Notes: generated by a model not told the origin, from the sequence alone. A stretch of 64,000 bases of DNA from Leifsonia sp. EB41 (GCF_041262565.1 NZ_JBGCCJ010000001.1:1984001-2048000); one strand, 5' to 3'. Counted from the first letter of the stretch, positions 16,018-25,451 are shown. Program-made: numbers and translations.

Positions 16018-16367
16018 AGTCCCAGAACAGCCAGGTCATAGGTTCCCCCGCATGGGTCCTCGATCGGCGCTTCCGCTCCTCGAGGCTGCCGTGTCGGTTC
16101 TGATACAACCCGCACTCCCGCGGCGAGCATCAGGGTCGTACAGCCATGTGAGTCAGAGACCGCGAACACGCAAGTGCTGGTCGTCGGCGTGATCTACCTC
16201 GCGGTGCTCACCCGCTTCCGTCGCCGTCCGCCGGAGATGCACCCGGACAACACCGACGCCCGCCTCCGACCAGCGGGAGCCTATGCCGGAGAGCTGAACC
16301 GGCGCGTCTGTCCCGCGCGTCGCCAGGGGCCGCGGACGCCGGCGGACGCCGGCCGACTTCCGCGATG
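16018..16367. other. 350-bp stretch without a recognised gene
   Basis: No convincing gene. A plus-strand frame around 16174-16215 reads LVVGVIYLAVLTRFRRRPPE, which looks like the last membrane helix and basic tail of a permease, but nothing precedes it in frame. It may be a relic of a transporter once next to the FAD oxidase. The rest shows no pattern. Confidence 0.4.
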
Positions 16368-17555
16368 CTAACTCTGCATGACCGGCTTCCACGCCCCCGT
16401 CGCGACCTCCTCGGACAGCTCGTCCACGCCGAACCGGTCGAACCGGAAGGTCTCGAGCACCGGTGACGAAGCTCCCGTCAGGATCTCCTCGGCGGCGAGC
16501 TCACCCAGGACGAGGCCGAGCGTCGCACCCGAGTGGGTGAACAGTGCATAGAGGCCCGGGATCGAGGGGACAGGTCCGACCACCGGCTCACCGTCGCCGG
16601 GGATGGGCTTCATCCCCGCGCCCACTCGGTGGGCCGTCAGGCGGGGGTTTCCGCTCAGGACCTTCGACGCTTCCTCGAGCAGCCCCTGCACCGACTCTTC
16701 CGGGATCACGAGCGATCCGTCCGCTGCGATCACGATCGACTGCTCGGCCCAGTCGGCGTCGAGGACCAGACGCCCGTCTGGGGTGGGTCGGATCGCGACG
16801 CGCGGGGTATTGAGCACTGTCTTCACGTCGATCTCCACCGGGTCGGTGAACACGACGAAAGCGGCAGGGGTGGAGTCTGGCACCGTCACGCCCAGCGCGG
16901 CGAGGTCGCGAGGGACGCCAGGACCGGTCGCAAGCACGACGTGATCTGCCGACAGGCGCGTGCCGTCCGCCAGGACGACACCGGCGGCTTCGCCGTCGAC
17001 GATGTCCACACATGCCTCCCCGACACCTTCGCGAATCGTCGCGCCCTGCTCGACCGCCTCCGCCGCGAGCGCCGCGATCACGTCCGGCAGGCTGACCCAC
17101 CCTTCGCCTGCGTTGAAGATGGCACCTTCCTCGGCGACGGCGGCGACATCCACATCGGGGGCGAACCGGGGCACGTCGGCGCGGTCGACCCAGACGGAGT
17201 CGTAGCCGTTGGCGCGCTCGAACGCGAAGGTCTCGCGGAAGCTCTCACCGTCGCCGGCCCACTTCATCGCGCCGTCGAATCGCACGAACCGATGGCCCTC
17301 CCGATGGCGCTCGCGCCAGGTGCGATAGCGGTCGAGCGCGATGAGCCGGAGGTAGTGGTACTCCGCCGTGCGATCCCCCGACGAGTTCATCCAGGCGATC
17401 GAACGGCCGGACGCTCCGTCGGCGAGGTCGCCGGAGGTGACGAGGGTCACCTCTGCGCCACCGCGCGCGAGGTGGGCGCAGGTCGAGGCGCCCAGGATGC
17501 CACCGCCGACGACGACGACACGGGAAGGGGCGTGGGGGACGGACATGGTGCTCAC
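16368..17555 (-). CDS. FAD-dependent amine/amino-acid oxidoreductase (DadA/SoxA-like)
   Basis: A 395-residue D-amino-acid-oxidase-superfamily flavoprotein. The Rossmann GGGILGASTCAHLARGG is at residues 17-33, a GASGRSIAWMN FAD loop near residue 48, and the C-terminal block VGAGMKPIPGDGEPVVGPVP with THSGATLGL closes the FAD site. Enzymes of this fold deaminate or dealkylate amino acids, glycine, sarcosine or fructosyl amino acids. It is the last gene of the ABC-transporter operon, its GTG start overlapping the upstream stop (GTGA); an ATG three codons later is possible. The imported amine is the likely substrate. Confidence 0.82.
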   Translation of the reverse strand: MSTMSVPHAPSRVVVVGGGILGASTCAHLARGGAEVTLVTSGDLADGASGRSIAWMNSSGDRTAEYHYLRLIALDRYRTWRERHREGHRFVRFDGAMKWAGDGESFRETFAFERANGYDSVWVDRADVPRFAPDVDVAAVAEEGAIFNAGEGWVSLPDVIAALAAEAVEQGATIREGVGEACVDIVDGEAAGVVLADGTRLSADHVVLATGPGVPRDLAALGVTVPDSTPAAFVVFTDPVEIDVKTVLNTPRVAIRPTPDGRLVLDADWAEQSIVIAADGSLVIPEESVQGLLEEASKVLSGNPRLTAHRVGAGMKPIPGDGEPVVGPVPSIPGLYALFTHSGATLGLVLGELAAEEILTGASSPVLETFRFDRFGVDELSEEVATGAWKPVMQS

Positions 17556-18571
17556 TTTCGATTCAGGGTGTGGATGGTGTCGATCAGTTCGAGGACGGCG
17601 AGGCTGTCGCGCGGGTCGACGGGGAGAGGCGCATCGCCGGTGAGCGACTGCGCCAGCCGCCGGTAGAAGTCGGCGTAGTCGCCCCGTGCGAGGGGGACCT
17701 CGGCGAGGTCGGAGCCGGCGCCTAACAGCGCCGGTAGGTCGGACGCGCCGAATCGTTCGGCGCCCGGGTGCTGACCCGCGGCGAGCCGATCCTCCTGCGG
17801 GTCCAGACCGGACGAGAAGAATCCGGAACGAGAGCCGAGGACCCGGAATCGCTCACCGGTGACCGGAGCGATGGCGCTCATCCAGAGGTGGCTCGTCGTG
17901 CCGGACTCATGTTCTAGCACGACGAAGACGTCATCGTCGGCCCGACCTCCTCGACGGTTGCGCACGTCGGCGTGCCCGACCCGCGCCGGCCCGAACAGGA
18001 CGAGCGCCTGGTCGATCAGGTGGGCGCCGAGGTCGAACAGGATGCCGCCGCCGTCTACCGACCCGGTCTTCGACTTCCACGAGGAGTCGGGGGACGGCTT
18101 CCACCACTCGAACCGCGACTCGAAGGGCCGTACGTCTCCGAGCGCGCCGTCGTCGACCAGCCTTCTCAGCGTCAGGAAGTCGCCGTCCCACCGCCGGTTC
18201 TGGAAGACCGTGAACGGGACGCCGGCCGCCTCTGCGCGCTGGATGAGTTCGCGGCCCGACGGCGCATCGGGGGCGAAGGGCTTGTCGACGACGGTGGCTT
18301 TCTCCGCCTCTACCGCGGCTGTCGCGTGGGAGACGTGCAGCGGCGTCGGCGACGCCACGACCACCAGGTCGATTCCGGGATGCGCGAGCAGCGTATCCAC
18401 GTCGGCGACTGCTGTCGCGTCCGGGTGGGCGGCGTGCAGCCGGGCGGTCTGCGAGGTGACGACCGCCGTGAGATCGAAGGCGGGGTCGGCGGCCAGCAGC
18501 GGGGCGTGGAACACGCGCCCCGCCACGCCGTAGCCGATGAGGCCGACACGGATCGGCGCCGGGGCGCTCAC
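17552..18571 (-). CDS. Gfo/Idh/MocA family NAD(P)-dependent oxidoreductase
   Basis: A 339-residue Gfo/Idh/MocA enzyme. The N-terminal Rossmann motif GLIGYGVAGRVFHAPLL is at residues 10-26, the dinucleotide-domain end has VDKPFAPDA (the EKP-like catalytic Lys motif, here DKP, near residue 97), and the C-terminal domain has GGGILFDLGAHLIDQAL near residue 175 with the usual His. Family members oxidise or reduce sugar-like alcohols and ketones. It overlaps the ATPase gene by four bases (GTGA) and the FAD oxidase by four bases, so it belongs to one operon. The longer open frame upstream is the antisense of the ATPase gene. Confidence 0.88.
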   Translation of the reverse strand: MSAPAPIRVGLIGYGVAGRVFHAPLLAADPAFDLTAVVTSQTARLHAAHPDATAVADVDTLLAHPGIDLVVVASPTPLHVSHATAAVEAEKATVVDKPFAPDAPSGRELIQRAEAAGVPFTVFQNRRWDGDFLTLRRLVDDGALGDVRPFESRFEWWKPSPDSSWKSKTGSVDGGGILFDLGAHLIDQALVLFGPARVGHADVRNRRGGRADDDVFVVLEHESGTTSHLWMSAIAPVTGERFRVLGSRSGFFSSGLDPQEDRLAAGQHPGAERFGASDLPALLGAGSDLAEVPLARGDYADFYRRLAQSLTGDAPLPVDPRDSLAVLELIDTIHTLNRK

Positions 18572-19338
18572 AGCACTTCCGACAGGAACCGCTGGAGGCG
18601 CGGGCTCTCCGGCCGCTCGAAGAGGTCGGCGGGGCGGCCGGTCTCCACCACGCGTCCCTCGTCCATGAAGACGACCTGGTCGGCGACCTTGCGGGCGAAG
18701 TTCATCTCGTGCGTGACGACGACCATGGTCATCCCGCGACGTCCCAGATCCGCCATGAGGTTCAGCACGCCTTTCACGAGCTCCGGGTCGAGCGCGCTGG
18801 TGACCTCGTCGAACAGCATGACCTCCGGCTCCATCGCGAGCGCCCGCGCGATGGCGACGCGCTGCTGCTGACCGCCGGAGAGGTCGCGCGGTCGGTGGTC
18901 CATCCGCTCGCCCAGACCGACCTCGGCCAGGCGCTCCTCTGCGACGCGCCTGGCCTGATCCCTCGGCAGCTTCTTCACCGAGCGCAGGGCGAGCATCACA
19001 TTCTCGAGCGCCGTGTGGTCGGGGAACAGGTTGAAGTGCTGGAACACCAGCCCGATCCGGCGGCGGAGCGCATCCGGCCTCGTGCCGAGGATGCTCTCGC
19101 CGTCGAGTCGCATGTCGCCCGACTTCGGCTCGTGCAGGCGGTTGATGCCGCGCAGCATCGTCGATTTGCCCGACCCGGACGGCCCGATCACGCACGTCGT
19201 CGTGCCGGGTGCGACCGAGAAGCTCACGCCGCGGAGGACGTCGACCTCGCCGTAGGCCATCGTGAGGTCGACCAGCTCGAGGGCCGAGCCCCGGAAGTCC
19301 GGCTTCGTCTGGGCGGGTAGTGGAGAGGTGTAGGTCAT
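18568..19338 (-). CDS. ABC transporter ATP-binding protein, polar amino acid type
   Basis: A 256-residue GlnQ/HisP-type ATPase. Walker A GPSGSGKST is at residues 52-60, Q-loop in FQHFNLFP, signature LSGGQQQR near residues 155-162, Walker B VMLFDEVTSALD near residue 176, and the switch His in VVVTHEM. It energises uptake through the adjacent permease and lipoprotein. Its ATG overlaps the permease stop (ATGA). This is the only transporter in the window that carries its own ATPase. Confidence 0.95.
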   Translation of the reverse strand: MTYTSPLPAQTKPDFRGSALELVDLTMAYGEVDVLRGVSFSVAPGTTTCVIGPSGSGKSTMLRGINRLHEPKSGDMRLDGESILGTRPDALRRRIGLVFQHFNLFPDHTALENVMLALRSVKKLPRDQARRVAEERLAEVGLGERMDHRPRDLSGGQQQRVAIARALAMEPEVMLFDEVTSALDPELVKGVLNLMADLGRRGMTMVVVTHEMNFARKVADQVVFMDEGRVVETGRPADLFERPESPRLQRFLSEVL

Positions 19339-20123
19339 GTGTTGCTCCCGAGGGTGATCGGCGCAGGGGTCTGCACCTCGTCCAGCTCGTCCAGGCCGCT
19401 CCTCGGCGTGGTCGGCTTACGGCGACCGGTGCGGAACCGGTTGTCGAAGTGGTTCACCACGTGCGTGAGGGGCACGGTGATGACCAGGTAGAACAGCCCG
19501 GCGAGGACGAGCGGAGACAGGTTGCCGGTCAGCACGGCCGCGTCCTGTCCGACCCGGAACAGCTCGCGCTCCCCGACCAGGAGGCCGAGGAAGTACACCA
19601 GGCTGGAGTCCTTCACGATCGCGATGAACTGGTTCACCAGGGCCGGGAGGACCCGACGCACGCCCTGTGGCACGACGACCAGGCGCATCGCCTTGCCGTA
19701 GCTCAGACCGAGCGCCCGGCACGCCTCCAACTGGCCGCGATCGACGCTCTGGATGCCGGCGCGGAAGATCTCGCCGATGTACGCCGACGCGATCAGGGAC
19801 AGCGCCAGGATCCCGAGCGGATAGGGTGACGGACCGAAGACCGATTGCGAGAACCGCGCGAACCCCTGCCCGATCAGCAGGATGGTCAGGATCGCGGGAA
19901 GGCCGCGGAAGATGTCCGTGTAGACGCGCGCCGGGATGCGCAGCCAACGCGACGTGGAGATCCCCATGACCGCGAGGACCATGCCGAGCACGACGCCCAG
20001 CACGGTCGCCGCTGCGGAGATGATGAGAGTGTTCACCAGTCCGACGCCCAGCAGCTGCGGGAAGACCTGCAGCATCGACGGGAGGTCGAAGAAGGTGTGT
20101 GTGATGGTGTCGAGCCAGTTCAT
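19335..20123 (-). CDS. ABC transporter permease, polar amino acid (HisM/GlnP) type
   Basis: A 262-residue permease with about five membrane helices. The conserved cytoplasmic ATPase-contact loop is visible as EACRALGLSYGKAMRLVVVPQ around residues 132-152. It also has the RGLPAILTILL segment typical of this family, and an extended soluble C-terminus. A single permease gene implies a homodimer. It follows the lipoprotein gene by 18 bp and overlaps the ATPase start. Confidence 0.92.
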   Translation of the reverse strand: MNWLDTITHTFFDLPSMLQVFPQLLGVGLVNTLIISAAATVLGVVLGMVLAVMGISTSRWLRIPARVYTDIFRGLPAILTILLIGQGFARFSQSVFGPSPYPLGILALSLIASAYIGEIFRAGIQSVDRGQLEACRALGLSYGKAMRLVVVPQGVRRVLPALVNQFIAIVKDSSLVYFLGLLVGERELFRVGQDAAVLTGNLSPLVLAGLFYLVITVPLTHVVNHFDNRFRTGRRKPTTPRSGLDELDEVQTPAPITLGSNT

Positions 20124-20141
20124 CGGGAGTTCCCTGACGGG

Positions 20142-21029
20142 CTACTTGCTCGGCGTGGGGGTCGAGGTCTGCTCGGCCTTGGGGAGGTACTGCTCGGGCA
20201 TCGGCGAGCCCGGGAACCACTTCTGGTAGAGCTTCTTCCAGGTGCCGTCCTCCATCGCAGCGTGCAGCGCAGTGTTCAGCGCGTCCTTGAGCTTGGGGTT
20301 GCCCTTCGCGATCGCGAAACCGGCGGGCGCGTCGAACGAGGGGATGTCGTCGGCGTCCTTGAGGTCCGGGTACTGCGCGATGTAGCTCTTCACCGCCTCG
20401 TAGTCGAGGAAGTGCGCGTCGATCGAGCCGCTGTTCAGTGCCGACACGGCCGAGTTGTTGTCCGGGAAGCGCACCAAGCTCGCCTTCGGGAAGTGCGTGG
20501 CCGCGTAGGTCTCCTGCAGCGTCCCCTGCACCACGCCCAGTCGCTTGCCGGCGAGGCCCTTCGCGGAGTCGATGCCCGAGCTCTTCGTGGTGAGCACGCT
20601 CAGGTAGCCGGCCAGGTAGCCGTCGGAGAAGTCGACGGTCTTCTTACGGTCGGCGGTGATACCGATCGCGGCGACGCCGACGTCGAACTGGTGATTGGCG
20701 ACGGCGGCGAGGAGGCCGGAGAAGTCCTGACCGGTGAAGACCGTCTTGCCGAGTCCTGCACGCTTGGCGACGTCGGTGAGCAGCTCGACATCGAAGCCGG
20801 TGAAGTCGCCCTTGGCATCGGTGAAGGTGTAGGGCTTGGCGTCGCCGAGGCTGGCCACGCGGACTGTGCCCGCCTGGATCAGTCCGTAAGGGTTGCCCGG
20901 GGCTGCGGAGCCGGTGGCGCCGGCGGCCGAGCCCGTGCTGCCGCCGGAGGAACAGGCGGAGAGGACGAGGGCGGCTGCGGCGACGGCCGCGAGGAGGCCG
21001 GCCGGCCGGAGGATGGTGCGTCGATTCAC
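20142..21029 (-). CDS. ABC transporter substrate-binding lipoprotein (family 3)
   Basis: A 295-residue extracellular solute-binding protein family 3. The lipoprotein signal ends ALVLSAC near residue 28, followed by a Gly/Ser/Ala linker. The domain shows AKPYTF-like start ([20 protein letters not shown]), the [20 protein letters not shown] segment near residue 130, and a C-terminal [11 protein letters not shown]. Such proteins bind amino acids, opines or related polar amines. The start is uncertain: GTG 21029 is chosen, with TTG at 21041 as alternative. It is the first gene of the operon; two identical palindromes lie upstream. Confidence 0.9.
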   Translation of the reverse strand: MNRRTILRPAGLLAAVAAAALVLSACSSGGSTGSAAGATGSAAPGNPYGLIQAGTVRVASLGDAKPYTFTDAKGDFTGFDVELLTDVAKRAGLGKTVFTGQDFSGLLAAVANHQFDVGVAAIGITADRKKTVDFSDGYLAGYLSVLTTKSSGIDSAKGLAGKRLGVVQGTLQETYAATHFPKASLVRFPDNNSAVSALNSGSIDAHFLDYEAVKSYIAQYPDLKDADDIPSFDAPAGFAIAKGNPKLKDALNTALHAAMEDGTWKKLYQKWFPGSPMPEQYLPKAEQTSTPTPSK

Positions 21030-21095
21030 TGCGGGATCCAATCGTGCGGTGGGCGGTTCGGCGGGACGCAGGGCGATCCACGTCGATGTGGGTTG

Positions 21096-21111
21096 CTGAG
21101 ACCGGTCTCAG
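21096..21111. promoter_or_regulatory. LacI-type operator, copy 1
   Basis: A perfect 16-bp palindrome CTGAGACCGGTCTCAG between the lipoprotein gene and the divergent LacI gene. The central CG and overall size fit LacI-family operators. An identical copy lies 25 bp further on, so both face the same regulator. Confidence 0.75.
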
Positions 21112-21120
21112 TTGGTTAGG

Positions 21121-21136
21121 CTGAGACCGGTCTCAG
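21121..21136. promoter_or_regulatory. LacI-type operator, copy 2
   Basis: Second exact copy of CTGAGACCGGTCTCAG. Centre-to-centre distance from the first copy is 25 bp, about two and a half helical turns. Confidence 0.75.
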
Positions 21137-21223
21137 CCGGTTTTCTGGGACACTACCCGACGTATCGTCGGTTCGTCAACACGGCGAGCTACGGTGAGAC
21201 GGGCGAACGGAAAGGCGGCATGG

Positions 21224-22318
21224 ATGAGCCCTCAGCACGCGACGCGACGCGCGGCGACCGTGGCGGACATCGCCAGGGCGGCGAATGTCTCGAAGGCGAC
21301 AGCGGCGAGAGCGCTCGGCGAGTACGGCCAGGTCAGCCAGGCGGTCCGCGATCGCGTGCTCGCCGCAGCCGAAGAGCTCGACTACCGTCCGAACGCGCTC
21401 GCGAAGTCCATGAACACCGGGCGGTCGAACACCATCGGGGTCGTGGTGGGCGACATTGAGAACCCGTTCTTCGCCTTGGCCATGCGCGGGATCTCGGACG
21501 TCGCCAGCGCTGCCGGCTACTCGGTCATCCTCATCAACTCCGATGAGAACGTCGAGGCCGAGGAGGAGGCCCTGGAGGTCCTCCTCGACAACCAGGTCGA
21601 CGCGGTGATCGTCGCTCCCGCGTCGTCGGCGCACGTCGAGCATCTGACCAGCGCCGCGCGCGCCGGCCGGCCTCTCGTCCTGCTCGATCGCCGGGCGAAC
21701 GGCGAGGGATACGACTCCGTCACCGTGGACAACCGCTCGGCGGCCGAGACGGCGACCGAGGAGCTGCTGCGTCACGGCCACCGCAGGATCGCCTTCATCT
21801 CGACACACGAGTATCCGCACCCGACGTACCGGAGAGGCGAGGAGATCACCATGTCCTCCGTCTCCGACCGCGTCGGCGGAGTCCTGCACGCACTCGACTC
21901 GGCAGGCATCGAGACCCCGGAGCAGCACATCCGTCTCGACGCGCGCAGACGGGGCGTCGACACCGTGACGCGCGAACTGCTCGGCGAGGAGCGACCCGTC
22001 ACCGCGATCATCGCGTCGGACAGCCTCATCGCCATGGCGGTCTTCGCCACGATCCGGGCAGAAGGGCTGCGGATTCCGGAGGATGTGTCCCTGATCGCCT
22101 TCGACAACCCGGAGTGGACGGCTGTGACCACGCCACCGCTGACGGTGGTGGAGCAGCCGATCTACGACCTCGGAGCCGCCGCGGCACGACGCGCGCTTCA
22201 GCGGGTCCGCGGGGAGTCGGTCGCTGAACCGGCCGTGGTCTTCGGAACCCGGCTTGTGGAGCGGGGCTCGGTGGGCGCGGTGCCCGAATACGCGGTGGAC
22301 GGCAGCAGCCCCCGGTAG
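21224..22318 (+). CDS. LacI family transcriptional regulator of the amine ABC operon
   Basis: A 364-residue LacI regulator. The N-terminal helix-turn-helix and hinge read TVADIARAANVSKATAARAL and LDYRPNALAKSM. The ligand domain has TIGVVVGDIENPFFALAMRG, and a C-terminal region with PEDVSLIAFDNPEW. It is divergent from the amino-acid-type ABC operon, with two identical palindromes between them. LacI proteins usually sense sugars, so control of an amino-acid-type transporter hints that the ligand is sugar-like. The ATG at 21224 has GGAAAGG upstream. Confidence 0.9.
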   Translation: MSPQHATRRAATVADIARAANVSKATAARALGEYGQVSQAVRDRVLAAAEELDYRPNALAKSMNTGRSNTIGVVVGDIENPFFALAMRGISDVASAAGYSVILINSDENVEAEEEALEVLLDNQVDAVIVAPASSAHVEHLTSAARAGRPLVLLDRRANGEGYDSVTVDNRSAAETATEELLRHGHRRIAFISTHEYPHPTYRRGEEITMSSVSDRVGGVLHALDSAGIETPEQHIRLDARRRGVDTVTRELLGEERPVTAIIASDSLIAMAVFATIRAEGLRIPEDVSLIAFDNPEWTAVTTPPLTVVEQPIYDLGAAAARRALQRVRGESVAEPAVVFGTRLVERGSVGAVPEYAVDGSSPR

Positions 22319-22327
22319 GCGTACTCC

Positions 22328-23164
22328 CTACTTGCCCACGCCGCCCGCCAGCCCGCGCACGAAGTAGCGCTGGCACACGAAGAACAGGATGACCATCGGC
22401 AGGGCGGCCATCACCATCCCGGCGAAGACCACGGGGTACTGGGTGCCGTTCTTCGACATCATGTCGGCGAGACCGACGGGAAGGGTCTGCACGCCGCTGC
22501 CGCTCGTGAAGATCATGGCGAACAGGTACTCATTCCAGTTCTGCAGCACGTTGAGGACGATCGTGGTCGCGATGATCGGCAGGCTCATGGGCAGGATGAT
22601 GCGCCAGAACGTCGCGGCACGCGATGCACCGTCGATGGAGGCCGCCTCGTCGACCTCGCGCGGCAGGTCGAGCATGTAGGCGCGGATGAGGAACACCGTG
22701 AACGGGATCCGGAACGCCGTGTAGAGGATCAGCAGCCCGAAGAAGGAGTCGTACAGCCCCCAGGCCTGGAACAGCTTCACCAACGGGATCAGTGCGACGG
22801 TCGGCGCGAGCATGAGCCCGGCCAGCACAACGATCGTGAAGGTCCGGTTGAGCGGGATGTCGACCCGGGTAAGGCCGTACGCCGCCCAGGCGCTGATCAG
22901 CTCGGTGATGAGCGTCGCCAGCACTGTCAGGGACACGCTGGTGAGGACGAAGTCGCCGACACCCTGGGCCCACGCCGTGGCGAAGTTCTCCCACAGCCAG
23001 CGGCTCGGCAGGGCGAACGGGTCCCCGAACAGTTCCGCGTTCGTCTTGAGGGCGTTGGTCACCATCCAGAGCAGTGGATAGAGGACGACGATGGCGAGGG
23101 CGACGAGGAGTGCCCACATCGCGACGACGCGGACGCCGCGGCCGACCCTTGCGAGGGCTACCAT
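22328..23164 (-). CDS. Carbohydrate ABC transporter permease (MalG-type), Amadori cluster
   Basis: A 278-residue MalG-type permease with six membrane helices. The EAA loop that contacts the ATPase reads EVDEAASIDGASRAATFWRI near residues 165-184. It ends shortly after FVRGLAGGVGK, as these proteins do. The start at 23164 has GGAGGAG upstream and overlaps the MalF-type gene by seven bases. With that gene and the binding protein it forms the uptake system of the fructosamine cluster. Confidence 0.92.
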   Translation of the reverse strand: MVALARVGRGVRVVAMWALLVALAIVVLYPLLWMVTNALKTNAELFGDPFALPSRWLWENFATAWAQGVGDFVLTSVSLTVLATLITELISAWAAYGLTRVDIPLNRTFTIVVLAGLMLAPTVALIPLVKLFQAWGLYDSFFGLLILYTAFRIPFTVFLIRAYMLDLPREVDEAASIDGASRAATFWRIILPMSLPIIATTIVLNVLQNWNEYLFAMIFTSGSGVQTLPVGLADMMSKNGTQYPVVFAGMVMAALPMVILFFVCQRYFVRGLAGGVGK

Positions 23165-24138
23165 TCCACTCTCCTCCTGCGCGAGTATGCGAGCTGCGCC
23201 GCCGCGAGCAACAGCGTGATGACGAAGATGGCGACGCCGATGGCGGCTGCCGAGCCGAAGTCGTTGGTGACGAAGCCGGCGTGGTAGAGCCAGGTGCCGA
23301 GCACCTGGCTGGAGTTGTTCGGTCCGCCGCTGGTCATCACCATGACCTCGTTGAAGACCTGGAACGCGCCCGAGATCGTGACGATCATCATCAATCCGGT
23401 CATCTCGCGCACCAGCGGCAGCGACACCTGGAAGAACCGGCGGAGCGGCCCGACCCCATCGAGGTTCGCGGCCTCGTAGAGCTCGGTGGGGATGCGCTGC
23501 AACGCCACCGAGAACAGCAGCGCGCTGTAGCCGAAGCCCTGCCACTGGCTCATCGCGATGACGGCGAAGATCGCCGTGCCCTCGTGGCCCAGCCACGCCT
23601 GAGAGAACTGGCCCAGCCCCAGATTGTCGAGGAAGACGTTCAGCATGCCGGTCTGCGGCTGGTAGATGAAGTAGAAGAGCAGACCGGCGACGGTCAGAGA
23701 GATCGCCGACGGGATGAAGTAGATGGCGCGGAACGCCTTGCGCCACCGCTCGCTCCGCACGCTCTCGACGATCGCTGCGAGTACGAGGGCGCCGAACACC
23801 TGGAAGACGATCGAGAGCCCGGCGTACCAGGCGTTGTTGCCGAGCGCCCGCCAGAAGATCGGGTCCTGTGCGAGATTCGCGTAGTTGGCGACGCCGACGA
23901 AAGTCTGCTCGCCGCTGTAGATGTTCCACTTCAGGAAGCTGAAGACGATGTTCTGGATCAGCGGCCAGTAGACGAACACCGCGAGAACCGCGAGCGCCGG
24001 GATCAGCCAGACCAGCCCCCGCCAGCGCGCCTGCCCGCGTCGGACGACGCGCGGTGCGGCGTTGCGGGAAGGGGGTTCCGTGCGGCTGCGCTCCATGCGC
24101 GGCCGCACAGGGGCCTGAGGGGCCTGGGTGGTCGTCAT
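23158..24138 (-). CDS. Carbohydrate ABC transporter permease (MalF-type), Amadori cluster
   Basis: A 326-residue MalF-type permease. After a proline- and arginine-rich cytoplasmic N-terminus of about 45 residues come six membrane helices starting LVWLIPALAVLAVFVYWPLI, and the EAA loop ELYEAANLDGVGPLRRFFQV near residue 225. Its ATG overlaps the binding-protein stop by four bases. No ATPase is present in the cluster; a shared MsiK-type ATPase is presumed, as Bacillus frl transporters use MsmX. Confidence 0.92.
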   Translation of the reverse strand: MTTTQAPQAPVRPRMERSRTEPPSRNAAPRVVRRGQARWRGLVWLIPALAVLAVFVYWPLIQNIVFSFLKWNIYSGEQTFVGVANYANLAQDPIFWRALGNNAWYAGLSIVFQVFGALVLAAIVESVRSERWRKAFRAIYFIPSAISLTVAGLLFYFIYQPQTGMLNVFLDNLGLGQFSQAWLGHEGTAIFAVIAMSQWQGFGYSALLFSVALQRIPTELYEAANLDGVGPLRRFFQVSLPLVREMTGLMMIVTISGAFQVFNEVMVMTSGGPNNSSQVLGTWLYHAGFVTNDFGSAAAIGVAIFVITLLLAAAQLAYSRRRRVEW

Positions 24139-25451
24139 TTCGACTTCTCGGACGCCTGACGCACGCTCTTCAGCGCATCCTCGGGGCTGAGGCTGCCCGA
24201 GACCAGTCCCTCGGAGGCCGCCACCCACGCGTCTCCGACGCTGGGGACGTTGGCCGTGTCGAGCCAGACCACGGTCGACTTCGCGTCACCGACGAGCGTG
24301 CTGCCCTCGGCGACCGCGGACGACGCGATCTGCTCGGTCACCACGCCCTTCACCGCGCTCGGCTGGCCGTAAGGAGCCGACGACAGGGTGGTCGCGTTCT
24401 TCTCGTTCGTCGCGAACTTCAGGAAGTCGAGTGCGAGGGCCGCGTTCTTGCTCTTCTTGTTGATCATGTAGCCCTCAGGTGCGGCCTCCAGGGTCGACGT
24501 GTCGCCCGCCGCGCCGCCGGCCGCGGGGAGCGCGAAGATGCCGAAGCCGTCCTTGGCGAGCTGGCTGTCCTTGGTGTTCACCGAGTCGAACTCGATGAGC
24601 TCCTGGTAGTACATCGCCGCCTTGCCGGTGGCCTGCTGCTGCTGGGCGGTGGTGTACGTGACGCCGTTGGAGTTGCTGCCGTCGCCGGTGCACGCGGTGA
24701 CGAGCTGCTGGAACTGCTTCATGCCTTCCAGGTAGCCGGGGTCTGTGTACTTCGCGGTCTTCGGCAGAAGGTCGGCCTCCAACGCCTTCTGCGGCACGTC
24801 GTACGCGAAGAGCTGGCCGAGGTAATGGAGGCCGGGCCAGCCGTCCTTGTTGCCGAACGCGATCGGCGTATAGCCGGCGGCCTTGATGGTGGAGCATTCC
24901 GACACGAGCTGCGAGAGGCTCTTTGGGACAGAGAGCCCGAGGTCGGAGAAGATCTTCTTGTTGTAGCCCATGAACTTGGCGTCGACGTAGAGCGGGACGC
25001 CGTAGAACTTGCCGTCGTACTTGAAGGCGTTCAGCGAGCCCTCGCCGAAGGTGTCGCCCCACTTCGTCCCGGGCGCGATCACGGAGCTGAGGTCGGCAGC
25101 GAGGCCGTTGACCGCGAAGTTCTCTCCCCAGTTGCCCGCATAGCTGAAGTAGATGTCAGGCAGCGACTGCGAGCCGATCAGGACCTTCTCCTTGTCCTTG
25201 ATCGCGTTGTCGTCGGTCTCCTGCGCGAGCGTGATCTTCACGCCCGAGTGGAGGTTCTCGTAGTCCTTCACCAAGTTCTCGAAGTACGAGCTCATCGGGT
25301 CGCCTGCTCCGGCGGTGAGGATGCTGAGGCTGCCGGAGAAGTCCGGCTTGGCCGAGATGTTTGCTGAACCCCCGGCGCCGGAGGAGCACGCGCTCAGCGC
25401 GAGTGCGAGCACGCCGGCCGCGGCTGCTGTGATGGTCCTGGTCTTCTTCAC
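24135..25451 (-). CDS. Extracellular solute-binding lipoprotein (family 1), Amadori cluster
   Basis: A 438-residue family-1 binding protein. The signal MKKTRTITAAAAGVLALALS ends at the lipobox SACSS. The mature protein has LPDIYFSYAGNW near residue 100, YGVPLYVDAKFMGYNKKIF near residue 150 and the usual C-terminal helices. It is the first gene of the transporter operon; an operator identical to that before the deglycase gene lies about 80 bp upstream. The substrate is probably a sugar-amine conjugate, inferred from the neighbouring deglycase and kinase. Confidence 0.92.
   Translation of the reverse strand: MKKTRTITAAAAGVLALALSACSSGAGGSANISAKPDFSGSLSILTAGAGDPMSSYFENLVKDYENLHSGVKITLAQETDDNAIKDKEKVLIGSQSLPDIYFSYAGNWGENFAVNGLAADLSSVIAPGTKWGDTFGEGSLNAFKYDGKFYGVPLYVDAKFMGYNKKIFSDLGLSVPKSLSQLVSECSTIKAAGYTPIAFGNKDGWPGLHYLGQLFAYDVPQKALEADLLPKTAKYTDPGYLEGMKQFQQLVTACTGDGSNSNGVTYTTAQQQQATGKAAMYYQELIEFDSVNTKDSQLAKDGFGIFALPAAGGAAGDTSTLEAAPEGYMINKKSKNAALALDFLKFATNEKNATTLSSAPYGQPSAVKGVVTEQIASSAVAEGSTLVGDAKSTVVWLDTANVPSVGDAWVAASEGLVSGSLSPEDALKSVRQASEKSK

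Noticed and set aside
16174-16371. Small ORF ending a permease-like helix.
   Set aside because: Only one helix and a basic tail are present and the rest is Arg/Pro-rich; noted as a possible relic, not a gene.
19845-21119. Plus-strand frame of 424 codons over the amine ABC operon.
   Set aside because: Shadow of the lipoprotein and permease genes; low-complexity Arg/Val/Gly composition.
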